The notes below the pieces were generated by a model, which saw only the letters and a list, made by a program, of their open reading frames with translations, was not told the origin of the DNA and did not search any database. Positions 38,498 to 46,647 of a DNA stretch of 64,000 nt are shown here, piece after piece. Where the stretch lies: NCBI RefSeq assembly GCF_023534745.1, contig NZ_JAMHJQ010000003.1, positions 1 to 64,000 on the forward strand, written 5' to 3'. Source of the stretch: Streptomyces sp. 35G-GA-8 (lineage in GTDB: Bacteria; Actinomycetota; Actinomycetes; Streptomycetales; Streptomycetaceae). The position numbers and the translations under genes are program-made. Position 1 is the first letter of the stretch; every line of letters begins with the position of its first letter.

Positions 38498-39367
38498 ATG
38501 CTCACCGAAGTCACCGCGACCCGCTATGTCACGCCCTTGCGTGAGGGCGGCTCGCTTCCGGGGATCGTCGAGGCCGACGATCTCGGTACGTACGTCATGA
38601 AATTCACCGGCGCGGGACAGGGCCGCAAGACCCTGGTCGCGGAGGTGATCTGCGGGCAGCTGGCCCGCAGGCTGGGGCTGAGGATCCCCGAACTGGTCCG
38701 TATACAACTCGACCCCGTGATCGGACTCTCCGAGCCCGACCAGGAGGTACAGGAGTTGCTGAAGGCGAGCGGTGGGCTGAACCTCGGGATGGACTATCTG
38801 CCGGGATCGATCGGCTTCGATCCGCTGGCCTACCAGGTGGGGCCGGCGGAGGCGGGGCGGATCGTCTGGTTCGACGCGGTCGTCAACAATGTCGACCGCT
38901 CCTGGCGCAACCCCAACATGCTCGTCTGGCATGGTGACGCGTGGCTCATCGACCATGGCGCGACGATGATCTGGCACCACAACTGGCCCGGTGCGCGGGC
39001 TTCCGCCGCCAAGCCGTACAACGCCTCCGACCATGTGCTCGCCGCCTTCGGCCCCGACATCGCGTCGGCCGCGGCCGAGCTGGCGCCGCTGGTCACCGAG
39101 GAGCTGCTGACGGAGGTCACCGCCGACGTACCGGACGAGTGGCTGGTCGACGAGCCGGGCTTCGACTCCACCGACGCGCTGCGCCAGGCGTATGTGGAGC
39201 CGCTGCTCGCGCGGGCCGGCACCATCCATGAGCGCATCACCCTCGACGCGCCCACCACGAACGGCCCGTCGCGGGCGCCCGGTTGGCTGGCCGACCGGCT
39301 GACGCCCGGAGCGCGGACCGGCGGGCGGACGGCTGACGGACAGAGCACCGAGGACGGCGGCCGGTGA
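38498..39367 (+). CDS. HipA-like kinase-fold protein
   Basis: A 289-residue protein with a HipA/PI3-4-kinase-like fold. A beta-strand-rich N-terminal lobe (YVTPLREGGSLPGIVEADDL) leads to a lysine-bearing strand (TYVMKFTGAGQGRKTLVAE). The catalytic part reads WFDAVVNNVDRSWRNPNMLV (Asp and Asn in a NxDRxxxNPN loop) and the metal site WLIDHGATM. It may phosphorylate a protein or small molecule, but no toxin-antitoxin HipB partner is beside it. The next gene, DUF3037, overlaps it as GTGA. A fragment of its 5' end is repeated 3.3 kb away at 35226. Confidence 0.84.
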   Translation: MLTEVTATRYVTPLREGGSLPGIVEADDLGTYVMKFTGAGQGRKTLVAEVICGQLARRLGLRIPELVRIQLDPVIGLSEPDQEVQELLKASGGLNLGMDYLPGSIGFDPLAYQVGPAEAGRIVWFDAVVNNVDRSWRNPNMLVWHGDAWLIDHGATMIWHHNWPGARASAAKPYNASDHVLAAFGPDIASAAAELAPLVTEELLTEVTADVPDEWLVDEPGFDSTDALRQAYVEPLLARAGTIHERITLDAPTTNGPSRAPGWLADRLTPGARTGGRTADGQSTEDGGR

Positions 39368-39747
39368 CCACCAAGGATGTCTACGAGTACGCGCTGCTGC
39401 GGGTCGTGCCGAGGGTCGAGCGCGGCGAGTGTTTCAACGCCGGGGTACTGGTCTACTGCCGCGCCCGGTCCTACGTTTCGGCCAGGACCCATCTGGACGA
39501 GGCCAAGCTGAGGATCCTCGATCCGGACGCGGATGTCGTGGGGGTGCGGGCGGCGCTGCGCGCCGTCGAGAGCGTCTGCCGCGGCGGCGACGCGGCCGGC
39601 CAGGCCGCGCAGGACGACGCGGGGCGGCGGTTCCGGTGGCTGATCGCGCCGCGCTCGACCGTCGTACAGCCCGGTCCCGTACACACCGGACTGACGGACG
39701 ACCCGGGGGCGGAGGCCGAGCGGCTGCTCGATCTGCTGGTGCGCTGA
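39364..39747 (+). CDS. DUF3037 protein
   Basis: A 127-residue protein of the DUF3037 family: YEYALLRVVPRVERGECFNAGVLVYCRARSY followed by DPGAEAERLLDLLVR. It is translationally coupled to the HipA-like kinase gene and is repeatedly found beside it in actinobacteria, so the two probably act together. The function is unknown. Confidence 0.85.
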   Translation: MTTKDVYEYALLRVVPRVERGECFNAGVLVYCRARSYVSARTHLDEAKLRILDPDADVVGVRAALRAVESVCRGGDAAGQAAQDDAGRRFRWLIAPRSTVVQPGPVHTGLTDDPGAEAERLLDLLVR

Positions 39748-39788
39748 CGAACGGCGGCTCCGGATCCCGCCATCGGCACCGTCGGCCG

Positions 39789-39850
39789 TTGACACCGCGT
39801 GCCGTGGCTTCTAGCGTCTGTCTGCTGGGCCTACTAAGCGGTTGCTCAGT
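39789..39850 (+). promoter_or_regulatory. Promoter and operator of the SDR operon
   Basis: TTGACA (39789-39794), 17 bases, then TAGCGT (39812-39817) form a housekeeping-type promoter. An imperfect palindrome ACTAAGCGGTTGCTCAGT (39833-39850; 7 of 9 pairs) lies just after the expected transcription start, about 49 bases before the ATG. It is a likely TetR-type repressor site. Confidence 0.75.
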
Positions 39851-39898
39851 GGTCTTGGCGATCAGGAGTCGCAGGAGCCTAGGGCGAGGAGAACAGGG

Positions 39899-40660
39899 AT
39901 GTCCACCACCGAGCAGCGCGTAGCCGTCGTGACCGGGGCGGCGCGTGGCATTGGCGCCGCCACCGCGGTACGGCTGGCGGCCGAGGGCCGCGCCGTCGCC
40001 GTACTCGACCTCGACGAGGCGGCGTGCGCGGACACCGTCGAGAAGATCACCTCCGCCGGCGGTACGGCACTCGCCGTCGGCTGTGATGTCTCCGACAGCG
40101 CGCAGGTGGAGGCCGCCGTCGCGCGGGTCGCCGCCGAGCTGGGGGCGCCGACGATCCTCGTGAACAACGCGGGTGTGCTGCGGGACAACCTGCTCTTCAA
40201 GATGACCGAGTCCGACTGGGACACCGTGGTGAACGTGCATCTCAAGGGCGCGTTCCTGATGGCCAAGGCCTGTCAGAAGTACATGGTGGACGCCGGGTTC
40301 GGCCGAATCGTCAGCCTCTCCTCCAGCTCCGCGCTCGGCAACCGAGGCCAGGCCAACTACGCGGCGGTCAAGGCCGGTCTCCAGGGCTTCACCAAGACGC
40401 TCGCCAAGGAACTCGGCAAGTTCGGTGTCACGGCCAACGCGGTGGCGCCCGGCTTCGTCGTCACCGAGATGACCGCGCAGACCGCCGCCCGTGTCGGCAT
40501 GGACTTCGAGGAGTTCCAGGCCGCGGCGGCGAGCGAGATCCCGGTGCGGCGCGTCGGCAGGCCGGAGGACATCGCGAACGCCATCGCGTTCTTCGCGGGC
40601 GAGGAGGCCGGCTATGTCTCCGGTCAGGTCATGTACGTCGCCGGCGGACCGCTCAACTGA
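39899..40660 (+). CDS. fabG: 3-oxoacyl-ACP reductase-type SDR (FabG-like)
   Basis: A 253-residue short-chain dehydrogenase. The cofactor site TGAARGIGAA, the NNAG motif, and the catalytic Ser-Tyr-Lys set (SLSSSSALGNRGQANYAAVKAG) are complete. The family reduces 3-oxoacyl thioesters or other carbonyls with NADPH. Several FabG-like copies exist in Streptomyces, so a role in fatty acid, polyketide or steroid breakdown is open. GAGGA lies upstream of the ATG. It leads an operon with the next SDR behind a promoter with a palindromic operator. Confidence 0.87.
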   Translation: MSTTEQRVAVVTGAARGIGAATAVRLAAEGRAVAVLDLDEAACADTVEKITSAGGTALAVGCDVSDSAQVEAAVARVAAELGAPTILVNNAGVLRDNLLFKMTESDWDTVVNVHLKGAFLMAKACQKYMVDAGFGRIVSLSSSSALGNRGQANYAAVKAGLQGFTKTLAKELGKFGVTANAVAPGFVVTEMTAQTAARVGMDFEEFQAAAASEIPVRRVGRPEDIANAIAFFAGEEAGYVSGQVMYVAGGPLN

Positions 40661-40677
40661 GGCCGGGGGCAGCGGAC

Positions 40678-41484
40678 ATGGCGGAGCAGAGGCGGCAGCC
40701 GGAGCAGACGCGGCAGCCTGAGCCGGAGCGACAGGCACCGGACAGCGGGAAGGTCGCCCTGATCACGGGCGCGAGCCGGGGCATCGGATACGGAGTGGCC
40801 GAGGCGTTCGTCGCGCGCGGCGACCGGGTGTGCATCACCGGCCGGGGCGAGGACGCGCTCAAGGAGGCCGTGGAGAGGCTCGGTTCCGACCGGGCGATCG
40901 GTGTGCCGGGCAAGGCGCACGACGAGCAGCACCAGGCGGCGGCCGTCGAACGTGTCATGGAGGCGTTCGGCAGGGTCGACTTCCTGGTCAACAACGCGGG
41001 GACGAACCCCGTCTTCGGCCCGATGGCCGAGCTGGACCTGAACGTGGCGCGCAAGGTGTACGAGACCAATGTCATCTCGGCGCTCGGCTTCGCCCAGCGG
41101 ACCTGGCGGGCCTGGCAGAAGGAGAACGGCGGCGCGATCGTGAACATCGCGTCGGTCGCCGGGGTCTCGGCGTCCCCCTTCATCGGCGCGTACGGCATGA
41201 GCAAGGCGGCGATGGTCAATCTGACCCTTCAGCTGGCGCACGAGTTCGCGCCGGCGGTACGGGTCAACGCCATCGCGCCCGCCGTGGTCAAGACCCATTT
41301 CGCGCGGGCGCTGTACGAGGGCAGGGAGGCGGAGGCCGCGGCCGCCTACCCGATGGGACGGCTCGGGGTGCCCGAGGACATCGGCGGCGCCGCCGCGTTC
41401 CTCACCTCGGACCAGTCCGACTGGATCACCGGACAGACGCTGGTCGTCGACGGAGGCATCTTCCTCAACGCCGGGGTGGGGTGA
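40678..41484 (+). CDS. SDR-family oxidoreductase
   Basis: A 268-residue short-chain dehydrogenase with TGASRGIGYG, NNAGTNP, the catalytic tyrosine and lysine in YGMSKAAMVN, and a glutamine/proline-rich head of about 20 residues (RRQPEQTRQPEPERQAPDSG). The paralogous FabG-like gene is 17 bases upstream, so both are cotranscribed. The substrates are unknown. The hairpin at 41514-41543 ends the operon. Confidence 0.88.
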   Translation: MAEQRRQPEQTRQPEPERQAPDSGKVALITGASRGIGYGVAEAFVARGDRVCITGRGEDALKEAVERLGSDRAIGVPGKAHDEQHQAAAVERVMEAFGRVDFLVNNAGTNPVFGPMAELDLNVARKVYETNVISALGFAQRTWRAWQKENGGAIVNIASVAGVSASPFIGAYGMSKAAMVNLTLQLAHEFAPAVRVNAIAPAVVKTHFARALYEGREAEAAAAYPMGRLGVPEDIGGAAAFLTSDQSDWITGQTLVVDGGIFLNAGVG

Positions 41485-41513
41485 CGATTCCCGGCCCCAA
41501 CCTCCCCAATAGC

Positions 41514-41543
41514 CCCACCGGATCAGCGTATTGATCCGGTGGG
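41514..41543 (+). terminator. Terminator hairpin after the SDR operon
   Basis: A perfect 12-bp stem, CCCACCGGATCA (41514-41525) and TGATCCGGTGGG (41532-41543), loop GCGTAT. Confidence 0.85.
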
Positions 41544-41590
41544 CGCCGCGATATGGTCTGCCGATCCATGGCTGAACAAGGAGCGTGAAC

Positions 41591-43186
41591 GTGCGCGACG
41601 TGAACGTGTTCAACCGGACAACTCGGCGGGCCGCCACAACCCTGGCGGCCATGTCCCTGCTCGCGGGATGCGGCCTGTTCTCGGACGACGACGCGAAAGC
41701 CGAACAGAGGATAACCGTCGGCACGACGAGTGAGCCGAGCACCCTCGATCCGGCCGTGTCCTGGGACAACTCCTGGGAGATGTTCCGCAATGTCTTCCAG
41801 ACCCTGATGAGCTTTCCGACCGGCAGTTCGTCCCCGCGACCCGATGCCGCGCGGGAGTGCCGGTTCACCGACACCGCCAACCGGGTGTTCCGGTGCGAGC
41901 TGCGTGACGGACTGAAGTTCTCCAACGGCCATCCGCTCGACGCGGCGGCCGTCAAGCACTCCTTCGACCGGATCCGCGGGATCAACGCGCCCGGCGGCCC
42001 CGCTGGTCTGCTGGAATCCCTCCATACGGTGGAGACGAGCGGGGACGACACCGTCGTCTTCCGGCTGCGGAAGCCGGACGCGACCTTCCCCTTCATCCTC
42101 GCCACGCCCGCCATGTCCCTGGTCCCCCCGGCCGAGTACCCGCCGGACAGGCCCCGCCAGGACGGCGGGATCACCGGCTCGGGGCCGTACGTACTCGCCT
42201 CGTACACCAGCGGGGACAGGGCGGAGCTGACCCGGAACAAGGACTACCGCGGATTCGCGAAGCACCGGAACGACGCCGTCACCATCCAGTACTTCAAGGA
42301 TTCCGACACGGTCTTCCGCGCCTTGCAGAAGAAGGACATCGACGCCATCTACCGGGGCCTCACCTCGGAGCAGGTCGTCGAACTCGAACGCAAGGGGGCG
42401 CGGAACAAGGATCTCCAACTGGTCGAGGCCGTCGGCGCCGATATCCGCTATCTGGTGTTCAACCCCGCCGATCCGGCGGCCGGCAAGCTCGCGGTGCGCA
42501 GGGCGGTGGCCCAGATCGTGGACCGCGACGCGCTTGTTGCCAAGGTCTACCCGGGCACGGCCGAGCCGCTGTACTCGATGGTCCCCAGGGGCATTTTCGC
42601 GCACACCACCGGCTTCTTCGACCAGTACGGCGAGCCCGATGTGAACGAGGCGAGGGCGATCCTCGACGGCGCGGGCATCAGGAAGCCCGTGCCCCTCACG
42701 CTCTGGTACACCACGGACCGCTACGGGTCCGGGACGGCCGCGGAGTTCACCGAGCTGAAGCGCCAGCTCGAAGCGTCGGGGCTGTTCAGGATCAGCCTCC
42801 GGAGCAAGCCGTGGAAGCAGTTCCAGGCGGGCTACCAGAAGGGGGAGTTCCCCGTGTTCGGCCGCGGCTGGTTCCCCGACTTCCCGGACCCGGACAACTT
42901 CATCGCGCCCTTCGTCGGCACGAACAACGCGCTGGGCACCCCGTACGAGAGTCCGGAGATCACCCGGGAGCTGCTGCCCCAGTCCCGGCGGATGAGCGAC
43001 CGCGCCGCGGTGAACGAGCAGTTCGAGCGCGCCCAGGAGATCTTCGTCGATGACGTACGGCTCCTTCCGTTGTGGCAGGGCAGGCTGTACGTGGCGTCGA
43101 CCGACGACATCGGCGGCGGCGAGCGGGCGCTCGATCCGCAGACCGTCATGCAGATGTGGGAGCTGCACCGGAAGGCCGGCTGGTAG
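41591..43186 (+). CDS. ABC transporter substrate-binding lipoprotein (SBP family 5)
   Basis: A 531-residue lipoprotein. A short basic leader ends in the lipobox LLAGC. The mature part is a family 5 (peptide/nickel-type) binding protein with TVGTTSEPSTLDPAVSWDN at its start, LKFSNGHPLDAAAVKHSFDR and GWFPDFPDPDNFIAP. No permease or ATPase gene is beside it. AAGGAG at 41578-41583 is seven bases before the GTG at 41591; the GTG at 41585 is too close to it. The substrate is probably a peptide. Confidence 0.88.
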   Translation: MRDVNVFNRTTRRAATTLAAMSLLAGCGLFSDDDAKAEQRITVGTTSEPSTLDPAVSWDNSWEMFRNVFQTLMSFPTGSSSPRPDAARECRFTDTANRVFRCELRDGLKFSNGHPLDAAAVKHSFDRIRGINAPGGPAGLLESLHTVETSGDDTVVFRLRKPDATFPFILATPAMSLVPPAEYPPDRPRQDGGITGSGPYVLASYTSGDRAELTRNKDYRGFAKHRNDAVTIQYFKDSDTVFRALQKKDIDAIYRGLTSEQVVELERKGARNKDLQLVEAVGADIRYLVFNPADPAAGKLAVRRAVAQIVDRDALVAKVYPGTAEPLYSMVPRGIFAHTTGFFDQYGEPDVNEARAILDGAGIRKPVPLTLWYTTDRYGSGTAAEFTELKRQLEASGLFRISLRSKPWKQFQAGYQKGEFPVFGRGWFPDFPDPDNFIAPFVGTNNALGTPYESPEITRELLPQSRRMSDRAAVNEQFERAQEIFVDDVRLLPLWQGRLYVASTDDIGGGERALDPQTVMQMWELHRKAGW

Positions 43187-43283
43187 CCGCCGATGCCGCT
43201 GTCACCAGCTCCAAGAGACCGTTGTCAGTGGTCCCCGGTAGGTTCAGTCCTGCACAAGTGATCGCTTACCGGAGGTTGTTGAC

Positions 43284-43976
43284 GTGACCGACACCGACAT
43301 GCTGCCCGAGTCCTGGCGCGGCGTCCTCGGCGATGAGCTGCAGAAGCCCTACTTCAAGGAGCTGACCGAGTTCGTCGAGGAGGAGCGGGCCAAGGGGCCG
43401 GTCTATCCGCCGCGTGAAGAGGTCTTCGCCGCGCTCGACGCCACTCCATACGACAAGGTGAAGGTCCTCATCCTGGGCCAGGACCCTTACCACGGCGAGG
43501 GGCAGGGGCACGGGCTCTGCTTCTCCGTGCGGCCCGGTGTCAGGACCCCTCCCTCCCTGCGGAACATCTACAAGGAGATGAAGGAGGAGCTGGGCCATCC
43601 GGTGCCGGACAACGGCTATCTGATGCCGTGGGCCGAGCAGGGGGTGCTGCTGCTCAACGCGGTGCTGACGGTCCGCGCGGGCGAGGCCAACTCCCACAAG
43701 GGCAAGGGCTGGGAGAAGGTGACGGACGCGGTGATCCGCGCCGTGGCCGAGCGGCCCGACCCGGCGGTCTTCGTCCTGTGGGGCGCCTACGCGCAGAAGA
43801 AGCTGCCGCTGATCGACACGGAGCGGCATGTGGTGGTGAAGGGCGCGCACCCCTCGCCGCTCTCCGCGAAGAAGTTCTTCGGGTCGCGGCCGTTCACCCA
43901 GATCAATGAGGCGGTCGCCGCGCAGGGGCACGCTCCCATCGACTGGCGCATTCCGAACCTCGCCGACCGCGGCTGA
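43284..43976 (+). CDS. ung: Uracil-DNA glycosylase (family 1)
   Basis: A 230-residue enzyme that removes uracil from DNA. The catalytic GQDPYHGEGQGHGL (Asp water activator), PPSLRNIYKEM and the catalytic histidine loop HPSPLSAKKFFG are all present. It is the full family length. The GTG has GGAGG at 43271-43275. Confidence 0.96.
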   Translation: MTDTDMLPESWRGVLGDELQKPYFKELTEFVEEERAKGPVYPPREEVFAALDATPYDKVKVLILGQDPYHGEGQGHGLCFSVRPGVRTPPSLRNIYKEMKEELGHPVPDNGYLMPWAEQGVLLLNAVLTVRAGEANSHKGKGWEKVTDAVIRAVAERPDPAVFVLWGAYAQKKLPLIDTERHVVVKGAHPSPLSAKKFFGSRPFTQINEAVAAQGHAPIDWRIPNLADRG

Positions 43977-43993
43977 GCCGCCGGACCGGCCGA

Positions 43994-44020
43994 CAGGCTC
44001 GGGTCATCCGCCCGAGCCTG
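43994..44020 (+). terminator. Terminator hairpin after ung
   Basis: CAGGCTCGGG (43994-44003) pairs perfectly with CCCGAGCCTG (44011-44020). Confidence 0.75.
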
Positions 44021-44137
44021 GAGGCCATTGTCCGTCATGCCGGATAGCGTTGTGTTCGTCGGATTTACTGGACGGCCCTTGGACGGTACCTGGAGTCCGG
44101 TCGGCGACGGCATGGACGGCATACGGAGGCGGCGGTA

Positions 44138-44686
44138 GTGAGGGAGCGGCAGGAGGCGTCGGAGGACGCCGTCATGACCAGGATCGGGCAGGCGGTCATG
44201 CTTCTCCATGGCGGCGACCGCGAGGAGGCGCGCAACCGGTTCGGTCTGCTCTGGGCGGAGCTGGGGGAGGCGGGGGACGCGTTTCACCGCTGCGCGCTGG
44301 CGCACTATATGGCCGATACGCAGGACGACCCGGGTGATGAACTGGCCTGGGATCTGCGGGCGCTGACGGCGGCGGACGGGCTGAGGGAGGAGTCGGCGGG
44401 CGATGACCGACCGGCCGGCGACGGGGCGGCCGGCGACGGGGCGGTCGATGACCCGTTGGCGGAGGCCCGGGTGGGCGTACCCGGCACCTCTTCGGTGGTG
44501 CGGGCCTTCTATCCGTCGCTTCATCTCAATCTCGCCGCCGACTATGTGAAGCTCCAGCGGCCGGAGGCGGCGCGGCTCCATCTGGACCGGGCGCGTGAGG
44601 CGGCGGACGCCCTGGGGGACGAGGGGGATGTGAACGGGGTCGGGGCCGGGATCGACCGGCTGGAGCGGCTGCTGCGCGAGCGGTGA
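44138..44686 (+). CDS. Conserved hypothetical, tetratricopeptide-like
   Basis: A 182-residue helical protein. Repeating helices read IGQAVMLLHGGDREEARNRFG, HRCALAHYMADTQDD and LHLNLAADYVKLQRPEAARLHLDRARE, a TPR-like pattern; a Gly/Asp/Ala-rich insert lies near residues 85-110. It is widespread in Streptomyces as a TPR-type protein, but the role is unknown. GTG at 44138 has GGAGG nine bases upstream; ATG at 44174 is possible. Confidence 0.78.
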   Translation: MRERQEASEDAVMTRIGQAVMLLHGGDREEARNRFGLLWAELGEAGDAFHRCALAHYMADTQDDPGDELAWDLRALTAADGLREESAGDDRPAGDGAAGDGAVDDPLAEARVGVPGTSSVVRAFYPSLHLNLAADYVKLQRPEAARLHLDRAREAADALGDEGDVNGVGAGIDRLERLLRER

Positions 44687-44741
44687 CAGAGAGAGCGGTG
44701 ACAGGGGGAGCGGTGATAGAGGGAGCGGGGGATGGGGGGCG

Positions 44742-45224
44742 TCAATCGCCGTAGGTGTCACGGCAGATGCGGGCCTGGGGACTGTCCTTCGGCCACTGGC
44801 CGTAACGCTCCCCGAGCGCGCAGACATCGGCGATGGCCGGTGCGGGCGACGGCGTCGAATGCCGCTGTTCCTCGGGGCGGTCCTCGTGCCGTCGCTCGGG
44901 CCGGGACGTGGCCGGGGGCCGCGTGGAGCCGTTCGTCCGGTCCGGGGTGGGCCGGTCCCGGGCCGGCGGGCGGCTTTCGGCGGAGGAGCGTGGCGCCGAT
45001 CTCGGGGCCGACGGGGGGACGACCGCCTCCAACGCCTCCTTGGCCGGGGCCTCGATGATCAGCGGCTCGGGCGCCCCCGGGGGCTGGATACCGCTGCTCG
45101 TTCCCGGGCGAGGCGAGGGACCGGGCGAGGCGTGCGGCTCCACGGCCATACATCCGGAGACGGCGGTGACCGCCACCCCCATCAGGATCATCGCCGTGCT
45201 TCTCGTTCGGTTGGTTCGGTGCAC
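44742..45224 (-). CDS. Small proline-rich lipoprotein, hypothetical
   Basis: A 160-residue exported protein. A signal peptide ends in the lipobox VSGC (about residue 25), then a Pro/Ser/Arg-rich stretch, and a C-terminal part with VCALGERYGQWPKDSPQARICRD, where two cysteines may form a disulfide. I do not recognise a family. GTG at 45224 is the only start before the signal peptide. Confidence 0.72.
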   Translation of the reverse strand: MHRTNRTRSTAMILMGVAVTAVSGCMAVEPHASPGPSPRPGTSSGIQPPGAPEPLIIEAPAKEALEAVVPPSAPRSAPRSSAESRPPARDRPTPDRTNGSTRPPATSRPERRHEDRPEEQRHSTPSPAPAIADVCALGERYGQWPKDSPQARICRDTYGD

Positions 45225-45323
45225 TTGGGCAACTCTGCTGGTTGGGGGCGCTGTTGGGGAGCGGAAGAGCGCGGATTGGCCCGGACGGGTGACGCCGGGC
45301 CGCGCGCCGTCCGCGCCGTCGGG

Positions 45324-45875
45324 TCAGTCGCCCGTCGCGCCGTCGATCCGCTCGCGAAGGAGATCGGCATGGCCGTTGTGCCGGGCGTACTCCTCGATCA
45401 GGTGGGTGTAGATCCAGCGAAGGGTGTACGGATCACCGGTATGGCGGCTGGGCTGTCCGGTGCCGAGCTCGTCGAGGGTGTGCCGCGCGGCCAGTTCGCG
45501 CGCGTGGGCGATCTCGGCGTGCCAGGTGGCGGACGCCTCCTCCCAGGTGTCGGCCTCGCTCGGGTGGAAGTCGCCGTCCGGGTCGGCGTCGGTGCAGTAG
45601 AGCGCCGCGCTCCGCTCGTCGGCCAGCCGGTTGCGGAACCAGTTGCTCTCGACCTCGGCCATATGCCGTATCAGACCGAGCAGGGTCAGCTCGGAGGGCG
45701 GAACGGACGCCTCCTTGAGCTGTTTCTCGTTCAGGCCGGAACATTTCAGGGCCAGGGTCTCGCGGTGATAGTCGAGCCAGCCCTCCAGCATCTCGCGCTC
45801 GCCGGCGAGGGTGGAGGGCTCGGTGCGCTGCGGTGTGGCTTCGGGTGTGGCCTCGGTGAATGTCATGGCGGACAT
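45324..45875 (-). CDS. DinB/mycothiol-transferase-type protein (DUF664)
   Basis: A 183-residue protein with the DinB/YfiT four-helix bundle layout: HRETLALKCSGLNEKQLKE, LGLIRHMAEVESNWFRNRL and a metal-binding end (EEYARHNGHADLLRER). The histidines fit the usual three-His metal site. Members are thiol transferases in actinobacteria; the partner substrate is unknown. The start codon may be 45875 or 45866. Confidence 0.84.
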   Translation of the reverse strand: MSAMTFTEATPEATPQRTEPSTLAGEREMLEGWLDYHRETLALKCSGLNEKQLKEASVPPSELTLLGLIRHMAEVESNWFRNRLADERSAALYCTDADPDGDFHPSEADTWEEASATWHAEIAHARELAARHTLDELGTGQPSRHTGDPYTLRWIYTHLIEEYARHNGHADLLRERIDGATGD

Positions 45876-45908
45876 ACTCAGGGATGAGCCGCCCAGGTGG
45901 CGAATGCT

Positions 45909-46529
45909 TTAGGGCCCGTCCGGCCCGTCCGGCCCGTCTGGGGTCCCGAGCATTCCGCGCAGCAGTTCGGCGAACCCCAGGCGCAGCGCGTCCAGGGAGG
46001 GTACGGCGTCGTGGTACGAACCCGCCGCGCAGGAGAACATCAGCCCCTCGCACCAGGCCACCAGCGACAGCGCGTGCCGCTCGGGGGCGGCGGAGCCCGC
46101 CGCCGTCATCATCGCGACCAGTGGCTCGCGGAACCGCCGTCCCGTCTCGTCGTAGTAGGCCCGCAGCTCCGGTCGGCGGGTGGCCTCCAGCGCCAGCTCG
46201 TAGCGGGAGACGAGCAGTTCGGGGTGGCCGGTCAGATAGCGGTGCAGCGCGAGCGCGAGCGCGTCGACGGGTGCGCCCCGGCCGCCCGTACCGACGGGCA
46301 TCTCGTCCGGGGTGAGCACCCGCGCCTCGCGCTCCGCCTGCCGCTGGACCGCCGCCTCCAGCAGCGCCTGCCGGGTGCGCGCGTGGTTGGAGGTGGAGCC
46401 CTGTGGGAGCCCGGCCAGTTCGTCCACGGCCCGGTGGGTCAGCCCGCGCATACCGCGCTCGGCGAGCAGGGCGAGTGCGGTGTCGGCGATCAGTTCGGCG
46501 CGGGAGGACCCGGTGGTGCGTGCGGCCAT
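45909..46529 (-). CDS. TetR-family transcriptional repressor
   Basis: A 206-residue protein. The N-terminal DNA-binding domain reads ELIADTALALLAERGMRGLTH then LPQGSTSNHARTRQALL. The effector domain ends in a repeated GPDGPDGP tail. It is divergent from a flavin monooxygenase gene across two palindromes, so it probably represses both that gene and itself until an unknown inducer binds. Confidence 0.88.
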   Translation of the reverse strand: MAARTTGSSRAELIADTALALLAERGMRGLTHRAVDELAGLPQGSTSNHARTRQALLEAAVQRQAEREARVLTPDEMPVGTGGRGAPVDALALALHRYLTGHPELLVSRYELALEATRRPELRAYYDETGRRFREPLVAMMTAAGSAAPERHALSLVAWCEGLMFSCAAGSYHDAVPSLDALRLGFAELLRGMLGTPDGPDGPDGP

Positions 46530-46548
46530 GGCACCAATCTATCCCGCC

Positions 46549-46598
46549 TACTACACCTGTAGTACGGTGAGGGCGAAGGGCTTACTACAGCTGTAGTT
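46549..46598. promoter_or_regulatory. Twin TetR operators
   Basis: Two palindromes share the half-site ACTACA: ACTACACCTGTAGT (46550-46563) and ACTACAGCTGTAGT (46584-46597), centre to centre 34 bases. They fill the divergent region of the TetR and monooxygenase genes. Confidence 0.85.
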
Positions 46599-46647
46599 GG
46601 CGGCGCGGTCCGCCGCGCCGTGAGTGATCCGAGGAGAGTGAGACGTC

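Larger units (their letters stand above)
35226..38599. mobile_element. Possible inserted accessory module flanked by kinase-gene repeats
   Basis: About 3.3 kb bounded by direct repeats of about 76-80 bp (35226-35305 and 38524-38599). It carries a methyltransferase, YnfA, MerR and SUKH-like genes, all on the minus strand. The right copy is the 5' part of the intact HipA-like gene; the left is a remnant. This is the footprint expected if a segment integrated into, or was duplicated beside, the kinase gene's 5' end and restored it. No integrase or transposase is present, so the mechanism is not known. Confidence 0.5.
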
